Below, in pieces: positions 55,698 to 64,000 of a stretch of 64,000 nucleotides of DNA. The first letter of the stretch is position 1. Each line of letters starts with the position of its first letter. A model generated the notes under the pieces. That model ran no database searches. It was given only the letters and a program-made list of their open reading frames with translations, and had not been told where the DNA came from. The stretch comes from Simmondsia chinensis (taxonomy: Eukaryota; Streptophyta; Magnoliopsida; Caryophyllales; Simmondsiaceae), in assembly GCA_018398585.1 (NCBI GenBank), contig JAGTTD010000003.1, positions 9,494,637 to 9,558,636 on the forward strand. The letters run 5' to 3'. Both the position numbers and the translations under genes were made by a program.

Positions 55698-57290
55698 ATG
55701 GCCCATTGGAGGTAGAGATACACTGCCATCGGAGACGTTTACGAGAATGATGTTCAACGAAAGAATAAGAGAAACTTTGAGGACATGGAAGAGAAATTCC
55801 GGCGAATTGAGCTATGCTTGATTCAATTGGGGCAAAATCTCAATCAAGCACCTGGAGCTCAGCCTCAAGACCCACCGGCAGAAGGTGACGACTAAGACAT
55901 GGATGATGGCTTCCACAACACGTTCCCGAAAATTAAAGTACCAGACTGACGTGTGAGGAGAAATCGTCCAAATACTGAAGACACCAACAATGTTGATGAT
56001 CAAAGGCGGGAATCCGGGCTTTGGATTGAAATTTTGAAGTTCAATGGTGGAGGATGCCCAAGAGATTTATGGGATTGACTAGCCACAGTGGAGGAAGTGC
56101 TCGAGTTCAAGGGGATTCTAGAGCACAAGGAGGTACTGTTAGTTGCTACCCAATTACAGGGAAGGGCCGCCACCTGGTGCCAACAGTTTAAGCATTCACG
56201 GCTTCGACAAGGAAAGTTGAAGATTGAGACGTGGGAAAGATGAAGAAGCACATGTGAAGTGCCTTCCTACCCCACAATCATGCCAAGGTAATGTATCAAC
56301 GTCTTTAGAGCTTGCATCAGGGTTCTCAGACCGTGGAGGAGTACAAGGCAGAATTCTACTCCTTAGTAGCCAGGAATGACTTGGCGAAATCGAATGAGCA
56401 GTTGACGGATAGGTACGTTGGCGGGTTGAAGGAGTTGATATAGGCGGTGGTGAACATGATTGATATCTTTTTGGTCTCAGAAGCAAGTTAAGGGCCAATG
56501 ATCATCAAGAAGCAACAGTGCACCATGAAGTTGGCGATATTTTGAATACCCAGGATAGTGGGTGTGATAAGGTACGACTTCTAATCAACTTGGATGTGCA
56601 AGGGAAGCCAGACACCCCCAACCCTTGAAAGATGAGTAACCAGGACCTAGCGAGTAGCTGAAGGATCCTTTGTTTAAAATATGGAGAGATGGGACACCAT
56701 ACCGCTTAGTGTGGAAAGAGTGACAGACTGGGCAAAGGGCTATACATCGAAGGCCTCCATGCTGAGGGTGGTGTGGTAATTGAGGATGAGGCTCATGACA
56801 AGTTGGCACCACATGACGAAGAAGAAGTTGTAGGTGATAAGAGCTATATACTTGTGCTGAGGCGAGTTTTCTTTTCGCCTAAGGAAGAAGAGGGAGACAA
56901 TTGGCTGCAAAGTAATGTCTTCTAGAGGACTTCACTATTTATGGGAGGGTGTGCCACCTAGTGATAGATTCTAGAAGCTATGAGAACATTATCTCCTAAG
57001 AATGAGTACAAAAGCTCGGGTTGAATACGATGGATCATCCAAACCCATACAAGTTGTCTGGGCTCAAGAAAAAGAACCAAGTAACCGTCTCGAAGCGTTG
57101 TCTAGTTAACCTTTCGATTGGAATGAAATATTGGGATGGAGTGTGGTATGATGTTGTTGTCAAGGACGCGTGTCATCTGCTATTGGACGGCCTTGGCAGT
57201 CCGATAGAGGTGCTGTCCATGATGGATGATAGAAGACCTATAGCTTCATGTTTAAGAGCACAAGGATAGTCTTGTTGCCCAAGAAGGATG
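55698..57290 (+). pseudogene. Gypsy gag and aspartic protease, broken
   Basis: Gag N-terminus: MAHWR, then EEKFRRIELCLIQLGQNLN (about 55792). The capsid core follows: LWIEILKFNGGGCPRDLWD (56021), ATVEEVLEFKGILEHKEVLL, VATQLQGRAATWCQQFKHSR (56144), after which the frame is lost among stops. Protease pieces resume near 56950: CHLVIDSRSYENI, where the catalytic DSG is DSR, then LSGLKKKNQVTVSKRCLVNL (57057) and DACHLLLDGLGSP (57165). The order and motifs match plant chromovirus gag-pol. The Gly to Arg change at the active site and the stops make it inactive. Confidence 0.8.
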
Positions 57291-57956
57291 AGGCTCCACA
57301 ACCGGAGAAAATCGGGGATCTAAAGTCCCCGGTTAGGGCCTTGCTCGCTAAGGAAGTTAGCGAGGACAAGAAGTCAGCTGTACTGACGGGAGAGGAAGGC
57401 AAGACAGAATAGGGAGAAGTGCTGGAGGAGGTGCCGAGTACCGTGTTATTGGTGAAAAACAGTCCACATGAGGTGGAACAAGTGCCAGAAGATGCCTTAT
57501 TGGACTGGCTTCATTATCGTGTGAGTCCTGTGAAAACAAAGAAGCCCGGACAACAAGTTTTCACAGTTTTGTTGATGAACGCAGACGAGACTTGGCAAGA
57601 GAATGTTGGCGATAGGATGACCAATTGGGTTACCAAACATTATGGGCTTTCCCCGCCACTGGTGGATGGTCTAGCCGAGATGGCAAGAAGAATGATGGGT
57701 GTCCTTATGCAACTTTTTATTACCGATCACATCAGATGGTGGAAGCGCAAGGAGATGTGGCCACGAGAGAAGGCGGTACACTTCACTTCCAGCCATTAGG
57801 GTGGACACGAGCGAATCCGAAGGTCATTGCTTGAAGCTCACGCCAAACAAAAAAAAGGTTTGAATAAGGATTTTCGGCATGCTCTTCACATTGGCAAGAA
57901 TAGTCCAAACGAACCCGTGGTGACTTCACGGACGATTTCTCTCCAACCTAGGAGGA
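57291..57956 (+). other. Unassigned tail of the gypsy derivative
   Basis: An open stretch at 57419-57799 (VPSTVLLVKNSPHEVEQVPE; NWVTKHYGLSPPLVDG) has no certain family match. It may be a rearranged pol remnant, since ETWQENVGDRM-like text is seen where RT should begin. The last 80 bp (57877-57956) resemble LTR sequence near 55135-55215, indicating internal duplication of LTR text next to the 3' LTR. Confidence 0.4.
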
Positions 57957-58588
57957 TGCTGCAGCCCACATCTTGTCAGGATAAGCTACAACATGAATCT
58001 TGGCAAAGTGGGTCAAAATTCCACACTCGGGCAAGTATGGCAAGATGCAGCTTGGCAAGATTGGAAGCCGGCGTGGGCGACCCAACTGGGCAAGAGCAGC
58101 CAAGAAGATCCATTAGGGAATTCGAGGGCAACCTAGAGAGAATGATGCAACCCCATCATTGGCGAATGGAGCTTGGAGGTTTGATAGGCTTGGCAAGATC
58201 CCAAGTGTTGCAAGCTAAGGATGGATGCAGCAATAGATACGCGGCTAGGGATATGGTTGGAGGAATTCGTCATCTTTTTAGGGTATTTAGCTTATTTATT
58301 ATAGATAATTATTTGCAATTGTCTTTAGGCATTTTATTATTCTTTTATCTTTTAAGTCTTTTAGAATAGGCAAGTCTTCTCCTCTATTTAAGCAAGAAGA
58401 GACCTAGGGTTTAGTTAGTTCAATTATTTAAAAAATATGCTTTTTATATGTTCTTTCTTATTCGTGGGTTATGAGAATCAAGAATATACTTATTTTCTCC
58501 TTTATTCTTAATGATTTTCATAATAAAAATTAAGGGAAGGCTGTTGAACCTTCCCATTTTCTTAATTTTTCATCTACGCGCTGCATCA
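57957..58588 (+). repeat. LTR with clustered CTTGGCA motifs, 3'
   Basis: It begins TGCTGCAGCCCACATC and ends GCTGCATCA. It is collinear with 55013-55666 but diverged by substitutions to the eye. The purine stretch AGGAGGA precedes it. Confidence 0.85.
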
Positions 58589-58593
58589 AAAAT

Positions 58594-59423
58594 AGTCTAG
58601 ATCACAACTAGTGATTGTTTCAAGAAGAAAGTTGCAATAATCAAACAAAAATGATCAATTTTTTGATAGATGATCAATTTTGAGTATAGTTTTATTACTG
58701 GCAAGACAAAAAATAGTATCATAATAATATGATTTATGATAAATACTATATATATAAAATTATATAATTTTTTTTTGCTATGAATAATTTGTCTATGTTA
58801 TTTAACTCAAAAGCAAAAGGAAAAAAGCAAAACAAAACTATTTTTAAATGTAAACCCCCTTGCATGGAACCTTCCTTTTATCTCTTTCGTTCAATTAGAT
58901 TATATATTAGTTATAAACTTAGATTATATTTTAGATTATATTTAAATATTAATTTTTATTGGTGTTATTCTTTATTTTTTTAAATAATTTTATATTTAAG
59001 ATTTCAAATTCAATTAATTTTAGAATGGATTAAAATGGTAAAATTATATAATAGTCCAGTGTCTTTGACTTTGTTTGGTTATTGGGAAGCAAATGAGGAA
59101 AGTAGAAATTAATAAAAAGTGCAGATTTAGACTCTTGTTTAGCTTGCAGGAAGTTAGTAGAATGCTAAAAGTTGAAATTGCCTAGCAATTTCAATTCAAT
59201 AAAAATATAGAAAGTAACTTATCTAAAATTATAGGAAGTAACTTTTCTAAAATTCTATATCACATCCTAGCAATCAAACATTTTCTACTTACCGTCTAGA
59301 AAGCTTACATAAAAATTAAATTTTCAATGAATATAACTTTTCATAGGAATTTAATTCATATGACAACCCAACAAGACCTTTTTGTTAGTTATCCCAAAAG
59401 AACCACAAAAAAGGTATTAAAAA
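58594..59423. other. AT-rich upstream region of the RING-H2 gene
   Basis: No coding sequence is recognised. It contains the first copy of a 31-bp repeat (58846-58876) whose partner lies at 59825-59855. Confidence 0.45.
58846..58876 (+). repeat. 31-bp direct repeat, distal copy (partner 59825-59855)
   Basis: Both copies contain AAATGTAAACCCCC and GGAACCTTCCT and differ at two bases (TTGCATGG versus ATGCAAGG). They are 979 bp apart and bracket the foldback MITE and AT-rich DNA. Confidence 0.8.
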
Positions 59424-59809
59424 GAGGTTATTTATGCCAAAGGTCCATATATTTTACACATTGTGTTAATTTGGTCCTTGTATTTTTAATTGTGTTAATT
59501 TAATTCCTGAACAATTCAAAATGTGTTAATTTAGTCCTTTGGCCAAATTGAAGTTAAGTTAATGCCATAATTTTGAACTGCAAAATTATGTTAGATGCAA
59601 GTAACTTATTATAAATTCCTTTGTTTACTCAATTTAACCCAATTTATGGTCGAATCATTAAAAATTTTATTAAAAACTTAACGTAATTTTTTCTCTAAGA
59701 ACCAAATTAATATATTTTTGAATTATATAAAAACTAAATTAAAATAATTTAAAATATAAAGATTAAATTAATACAATAAATATAAGGAATTTTACGATAA
59801 ATAACTCTC
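59424..59809. mobile_element. Foldback MITE-like inverted repeat in the RING-H2 promoter
   Basis: The left end GAGGTTATTTATGCC and right end (reverse complement) GAGAGTTATTTATCG begin two arms of about 110 bp. Both arms carry iterated TTAATTTGGTCC/TTAATTTAATC-like words. The middle is AT-rich. No target duplication can be resolved because both flanks are A-rich. Superfamily is uncertain; Mutator-like MITEs are one possibility. Confidence 0.6.
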
Positions 59810-59824
59810 AAAAAAAACGTTCAT

Positions 59825-59855
59825 AAATGTAAACCCCCATGCAAGGAACCTTCCT
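59825..59855 (+). repeat. 31-bp direct repeat, proximal copy
   Basis: It lies 60-90 bp before the RING-H2 start codon, in the likely core promoter or leader. It includes CATGCAAG, a sequence resembling the RY-type promoter element. Confidence 0.7.
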
Positions 59856-59881
59856 CTACTCCAATCTGCATCATCATCATC

Positions 59882-59914
59882 CTCTCTCTCTCTCACTCTC
59901 TCTCTCTCTCTCTC
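59882..59914 (+). promoter_or_regulatory. CT microsatellite in the 5' leader of the RING-H2 gene
   Basis: A CTCTCT run broken once by CTCACTC ends directly at the ATG. Pyrimidine-rich CT repeats are frequent in plant 5' leaders and can vary in length. No clear TATA box is seen in the 100 bp upstream. Confidence 0.6.
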
Positions 59915-60418
59915 ATGGATTCAACACAATTAAACAGAAAAATTCCATATGACAGCATTCCAAAGAGCTACGCCCTTAGCGGCAAACTCATGCTCTCTTC
60001 TGTCCTCTCCTTCTCTCTCCTCCTCCTTCTCTTCCTCTTTTTCTTCCACCGCCACCGCCGCCACAACCACCACCACCGTTCTCCCCTCACGTCCCGGCTC
60101 CCCTCCTTCACCTTCACCCCCAACTCTCACCCCATCCTTCTAGAATGTTCCGTCTGCTTATTCCACTTCCTTCCTTGCCAAACGGGTCGGACCCTACCCG
60201 ACTGCGCCCACACCTTCCATGCCCACTGTATTGAAACGTGGCTCCTCTCCCACTCTACCTGCCCTCTTTGCCGAGCCCCCGTCAGACTTGGGTCCGCCCC
60301 GGGTTTGCCGTTGGTGGAGTGTGGACGCAAGCCGTTACATGGGTGTGTTGGACCGGGACGGGTTGACCCGAATGTGGGAGGTTTCGGGTCGTTTGGACTT
60401 CTGGGTCAAGTTTTGTAG
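59915..60418 (+). CDS. RING-H2 finger protein, ATL-type E3 ubiquitin ligase
   Basis: This is a 167-aa intronless protein. ATL proteins are membrane-anchored E3 ligases that pass ubiquitin from an E2 to target proteins, often in defence and hormone signalling. Residues 26-44 form one hydrophobic membrane segment (LLLLLFLFFF), followed by an Arg/His-rich stretch (45-55). The RING-H2 finger spans 78-119 with all ligands in canonical spacing: C78, C81, C97, H99, H102, C105, C116, C119. The E2-contact Trp W109 and the Pro in CPLC are present. The GLD motif usual before the finger is absent or reduced to LPSFTF (62-67). The C-terminal 48 residues are Gly/Pro-rich. The first ATG follows the CT leader. 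Codon use is GC-rich compared with the surroundings, as in expressed plant genes. The protein is short for the family, and substrate is unknown. Confidence 0.93.
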   Translation: MDSTQLNRKIPYDSIPKSYALSGKLMLSSVLSFSLLLLLFLFFFHRHRRHNHHHRSPLTSRLPSFTFTPNSHPILLECSVCLFHFLPCQTGRTLPDCAHTFHAHCIETWLLSHSTCPLCRAPVRLGSAPGLPLVECGRKPLHGCVGPGRVDPNVGGFGSFGLLGQVL

Positions 60419-60627
60419 GTGATCGGATCTTATGATTGAAGAGGTGACTGAAACGTGGCATGAAGTTACTCACTCGGCGCCAAAGTTCAGAAGAGAACGA
60501 GGCCTATTTAATTCGTGCGGCAGTTGGTGAAGTGTAATTGTAATGTCGGATGTATCTTATTCTCTTATTTAACTTGTACATTGAATAATGTTGCATATGT
60601 AAAATTAAGTTTAAATTAACGGTTATT
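60419..60627 (+). other. 3' untranslated region of the RING-H2 gene
   Basis: AT content rises after the stop. TTGAATAATGTTGC near 60583 offers an AATAAT-type polyadenylation signal. The end of the transcript cannot be placed exactly. Confidence 0.45.
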
Positions 60628-60635
60628 GATGCGAA
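60628..60635. repeat. Target site duplication GATGCGAA (left), partner 61237-61244
   Basis: A perfect 8-bp direct repeat flanks the MITE; 8 bp is the hAT signature. The preceding ATT(G) is also shared. Confidence 0.8.
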
Positions 60636-61236
60636 CAAGGTTATTAAACTCTTGATCGGAATCTTAAAATCTTACGATTCTATGATCCCATAATCGGCGC
60701 TTGATCAGAATTTTAAATAGAATCTTACAATCTATTGATTTTAATTAAAACTAACGAATGGAATCATAATACGATTTTACAATTCTACTAATCCTACTTC
60801 GATCCTACTGACACGTACAATAAAAAATTTAAAAGTAAAAAATTCATACATATGTTATGCATGAACATACTTTCTTGCCTTAAAGTAAGGGAGAGTTAAT
60901 TAAGTCTTTATATACTCTTATGAAACTTAAGCTTAACTGTAAATCTTAAAATCTGATTAGCAACATATATCTTGAAAGCTCACATGATTATTTGAGCATA
61001 TACTAACGCGTCTATTTTGTATAATAATGTATTATCTTATTTAATTATGTTTCTTATAGTACATACCTCTGTAAGTTGAGGTCTTATATAAAACCTTTTT
61101 GTATCATGTAACTAATTGTAAGAAAGTAATTATACTATACAATTAGTAAAATCTTAAGATTTTAGATTCCATTCTACGATTCTGTTTCTACAATCGCCTC
61201 AAGATCCCAAGTAGAATCCCGATTCTAACAACATTG
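60636..61236. mobile_element. hAT-type MITE, 601 bp
   Basis: The ends are imperfect inverted repeats: CAAGGTTATTA on the left, CAATGTTGTTA on the right when reverse-complemented. The subterminal regions are filled with GATTCTA/ATCGGAATC/ACGATTCT words in opposite orientation at the two ends. There is no coding capacity. With the perfect 8-bp duplication this is a non-autonomous hAT insertion just downstream of the RING-H2 gene. Its ends do not resemble the 3.1-kb hAT at 15586, so a different transposase source is implied. Confidence 0.72.
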
Positions 61237-61244
61237 GATGCGAA

Positions 61245-62224
61245 AGGTGATACAAACCTAGCTTCCCAGCACCCGCAAGTCTCCATAATACCTGACGCCA
61301 AGGCTTCTGCTCCCCAGCTCGAATGCCACCTGTTCCATCATTCCTATCTTTCAGGCACATCCAAACTATCTTCCCTCTTCCACTTCATCACTAGATATTT
61401 TAGTAGATATTTATCATTTTCATCTATAAATAGAAGAAGTTAGTTATTTTAGGGTTCATGCTTTGTTGATATAATCCTTCTTCTTCTCCCTTAAAATCTC
61501 TCTATCTTCTCCCCTTTCTCTTATGTAATTCCTCCATTTTTGAAGCTTATACTCGTACTTATAAATAAATACATACAAAGGGGTAGCCAATTGCTGCACG
61601 TTTGTTGATTCGTGTCGACAATTTCAAAATCAAAGACTAAAATTGGGGTTTTAGGGTTTACGAAACACAATCATAACCTAAATCTCATAGCATAGCTTGT
61701 AGTTAAGATTGAAAAATATATTCCTAGCAATCTCACGATTGTATTCTACTAATCAACACATAATTAATAGTTAATTGGTGAAGACAAGTATAATGGCTCT
61801 CATGCCACTGAAGGGAAATATAGGTAAATGGTAAACACTAAGTGTACAGAATATCTCAATTGCAGAAAAGGATCGAGACTTGTCTAACTACTTTGCTAGA
61901 TTGCCTTAGGAATTTGAAGTATCGACTTAGAAGGCTACCAGAGTCCTCTAGGCTTTCCACTTCACAAACCCAAGAGTCGGGGATGGTGACTCTAGGACGA
62001 AAGATGAGTATTGGAGAAGTTACGGATTTTATAATCAGATGAATGGGTTAATCACTAAGGACAGGAGATAACTATATATATATAGGTACTTAAACCTAGT
62101 TCTCCTGTGATCTATTACTCCCTCAAAAGGAGAGTGGAAATCCCCCCACTACTTAAGTAGGGACATCTGTACTATATTTTAACAATCTAGATATATTTAG
62201 TGGCTGATCAAGTCAGCGTCTAAT
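61245..62224. other. Non-coding DNA with a TATA-like box at 61424-61433
   Basis: CTATAAATAG is followed by a pyrimidine-rich leader (61470-61545), a promoter-like arrangement that might belong to a solo LTR or an unrecognised transcript. No reading frame is recognised. An AT dinucleotide run TATATATATATA lies near 62071. Confidence 0.35.
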
Positions 62225-62910
62225 AGTAGTGATTAAAATTATGTCATCCACATAGAGAAGCAAGACGGTTGTCCCTTAAGAACAGTGCAATGTGAACAAG
62301 GAAGAATTAGCATGACTACCTTGAAAGCCAAGAGAAGTGAGATGCTGGCTAATTCATTCAAACTAGGCACGAGGTGCCTGTTTAAGACAATAGAGAGCTT
62401 TTTTGAGCTTACAAACAAATTAAGAATGAGCATAGCCTATGAAGTCGGGAGGTTGCTCCATGTACACAATTTCCTTGAGAGAGCCATGTAAAAATGCATT
62501 TTTTACATCGAGTTCATTGATCCTCCAATTGTTCATTGTGGTGGCAATGAGGGTTACCTAGATGGTCATGGGCTTGACCACAAGGCTAAAAACCTTCCAT
62601 AATCTATACCTTCAACTTGAATGAACCCCTTAGCTACAAGTCTAACCTCGTACTTTTCAATTGTGCCATCAAAATGATATTTAATTTAAAAGACCAATTC
62701 GCAGGGAACAACATTCATATCAACAGTGTGAGGAAATAGAGTCCATGTGTAGTTTTTATGTAGAGCCTTCATTTCTTCTAACATGGCATTCTTCCAAAGG
62801 TAATCGAAGAGTGCCTTCTTGATAGTTTTAGGTTCCGTCGGATTGTGAGTGGTAGTGTGACACACATAGTCTTTTGGATACGCAGGGGATGCCATATTTG
62901 TTGTCCACAA
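62225..62910 (-). pseudogene. Ty1/copia RT fragment
   Basis: Read downwards: LWKNAMLEEMKALHKNYTWT (about 62800), LVAKGFIQVEGIDYGRF, INELDVKNAFLHGSLKEIV (about 62500), LKKALYCLKQAPRA, SLGFQGSHANSSLF and the catalytic box LLLYVDDIIL (about 62240). Stops interrupt it (for example after APRA and within HS-FVC), with at least one frameshift near 62600. Homology ends abruptly just after YVDD. No LTRs are seen nearby, so this is an isolated fragment. Codon divergence from the copia elements at 8-10 kb and 46 kb indicates a third copia lineage. Confidence 0.85.
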
Positions 62911-63095
62911 GAGGAGATTGGAGCCGATAGTGCAACATCAGTGGGGTAAGGATCATCAAATGCCTTCAATTAAAGAGTCACCAAATGCTAGAGCATTAGA
63001 GGAAGGCACAACAAGTGTTGTTGTGGGCGTACAGTCCGCAAGAGGGGTTCAAGCCCTTGGACTTGTGCCTTTGTAAAAAGGTTTACAAAGCATGA
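62911..63095. other. Spacer between copia fragment and LINE
   Basis: No feature is recognised beyond possible upstream copia linker text on the minus strand (IQKTMCVT). Confidence 0.35.
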
Positions 63096-63812
63096 AATCT
63101 TGAAGGAACTTGGACTTCTCGCCTAAGCACAGCCAAGATCGAGCACTTGGAACCCAAGTTCGATCCCTCCACCACGCCTAGCCGGGAAGACATCAAGATC
63201 GGATCTGAGGCCATATCGAAGAAGGAGAGCTTCAAGTACTTGGGGTCCATGATACAGCACAATGGCAAAGTCAACGAGGATGTCAACTACCGGATTAAAG
63301 CAGGTTGGCATAAGTGGAGGATGACCTCCACGGTACTTAGTGATAGAAAGTTCCACTTGAAGCTAAAGGGAAGATATTATAAGACAGTTGTGAGGCCAGC
63401 CATAACATATGAGACGGAGTGCAGGGCGATAAAACAATGGCACACACAGAAGATGAAGGTGGCAGAGATGCGAATGCTGAGGTGGATGTGCAGAAATACA
63501 AGGATGGATAGGATCAGAAATGACATCATAACAGGCAAATTGGGCGTAGCCTCCATTGAAGATAAATTGAGGGAGCAACGCTTAAGGTGGTTCGGACATG
63601 TCAGAAGGAGACCGGACAACGCTCCATTGAGGAGATGCGAACAACCCCTTACTACACTAGGCAGAAGAGGAAGCGGCAGGCCAAAGAAGAGATGGATGGA
63701 GACGATCCGACAAGACCTCACCCACCTAAACCTTCGGGAGGAGATGGCCTTAGATAGGGCCCAATGGAGGGCTAGCATAGGGGTAATAGATGCTCCAATT
63801 GGAGTAGGGTAG
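63096..63812 (+). pseudogene. LINE (RTE-type) reverse-transcriptase C-terminal region, 5'-truncated
   Basis: The frame is open from 63096 to TAG 63810-63812. It gives RLSTAKIEHLEPKF, SFKYLGSMIQHNGKVNEDVN, YYKTVVRPAITYETEC, VAEMRMLRWMCRNTRMDRI and LRWFGHVRRRPDNAPLRR, then a basic region GRRGSGRPKKRWMETI. This is the conserved tail after the RT domain in plant RTE-like LINEs. The RT catalytic domain and endonuclease are missing, as expected for incomplete reverse transcription. The long uninterrupted frame suggests a fairly young insertion. There is no ATG at the start, so it is not a gene in its own right. Confidence 0.85.
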
Positions 63813-63842
63813 TCCAGCTTACTAGTGCTAAGCCTTGACATC

Positions 63843-63892
63843 CTCTTAGCACACATAGGTTGTGTACTCTCTTAGCACACATAGGTTGTGTA
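63843..63892 (+). repeat. LINE 3' UTR tandem repeat, two units, period 26 bp
   Basis: CTCTTAGCACACATAGGTTG occurs at 63843 and again at 63869, with the following TGTA also shared. The units are identical over 24 bp. Confidence 0.9.
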
Positions 63893-63902
63893 CTTGCCGA
63901 CG

Positions 63903-63975
63903 TATCTTTAGCTTTATCTTATCTTTATCTTTATTCTTTATCTTTGTCCTTATCTCTATCTTATCTTGGATTTCT
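63903..63975 (+). repeat. LINE 3' tail, degenerate TTATCT microsatellite
   Basis: TATCTTTAGCTTTATCTTAT and similar hexamer variations continue to about 63966. RTE elements end in short tandem repeats of this kind instead of a poly(A) tail. The true end and its target duplication lie at or beyond 63975. Confidence 0.75.
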
Positions 63976-64000
63976 GATTGATGTGGCTTGCTTTGAGTTT

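Larger units (their letters stand above)
55013..58588 (+). mobile_element. Ty3/gypsy deletion derivative with gag and protease relics only
   Basis: LTRs of 654 and 632 bp flank 2.3 kb of decayed gag and protease with no RT, RNase H or integrase. A chromovirus-type gag is recognisable. The element must have been mobilised in trans, or lost its pol after insertion. Confidence 0.85.

Noticed and set aside
63377..63856. Minus-strand 159-codon open stretch
   Set aside because: It is antisense to the LINE frame, which shows conserved RT-tail motifs.
1..64000. Endogenous pararetrovirus or env-bearing retrovirus sequence
   Set aside because: All RT segments fit Ty3/gypsy, Ty1/copia or LINE; no movement protein, coat protein zinc finger outside gag, or envelope-like frame was found.

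Overview
The window is nuclear DNA of a flowering plant, most likely a eudicot. The evidence is AT-rich intergenic DNA, Ty3/gypsy and Ty1/copia LTR retrotransposons of plant type, tRNA-Met and tRNA-Asp type primer binding sites, a hAT transposon, an RTE-type LINE tail, and one intronless RING-H2 (ATL-type) gene. The species cannot be named from the sequence. Almost everything from 1 to about 58.6 kb is decayed transposable elements. The only gene I would call functional is the RING-H2 gene at 59915-60418.

Region 1-38988 is one very large nest. The outer host is a Tat-lineage Ty3/gypsy element on the plus strand: protease flank and RT at 1-1213; RNase H, second RNase H and integrase at 30770-33070; an antisense accessory gene relic at 33744-35884; a probable 3' LTR at 38225-38988. 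A chromovirus on the minus strand (1214-30764; LTRs 1214-1660 and 30328-30764) is inserted in its pol gene, flanked by the perfect 5-bp duplication GAAGC. Inside the chromovirus integrase sits a long-LTR Ty1/copia element with target duplication AAGGA. A unit of about 10.8 kb (copia plus chromovirus integrase-to-gag) is then repeated in direct orientation (4818-15585 and 18722-29650), and a 3.1-kb hAT element (15586-18721) lies exactly at the junction of the two copies.

Region 40479-47842 is a short-LTR copia element (Ale-like) carrying a 2.45-kb non-autonomous LTR element (41871-44321) in its gag. Region 47925-54740 is an Athila-like element with 1.8-kb LTRs and only a gag relic. Region 55013-58588 is a gypsy element with gag and protease relics and no visible RT or integrase; its LTR is studded with CTTGGCA-type motifs.

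Region 58.6-64 kb is a small gene island. It holds AT-rich DNA, a foldback MITE (59424-59809) ending about 100 bp before the RING-H2 start codon, a CT-repeat leader, the RING-H2 gene, a hAT-type MITE with an 8-bp target duplication (60636-61236), a copia RT fragment on the minus strand (62225-62910), and a 5'-truncated LINE with a TTATCT-rich tail (63096-63975).

Similarities between copies were judged by eye; no alignment or database search was run. Domain names rest on recognised motifs.
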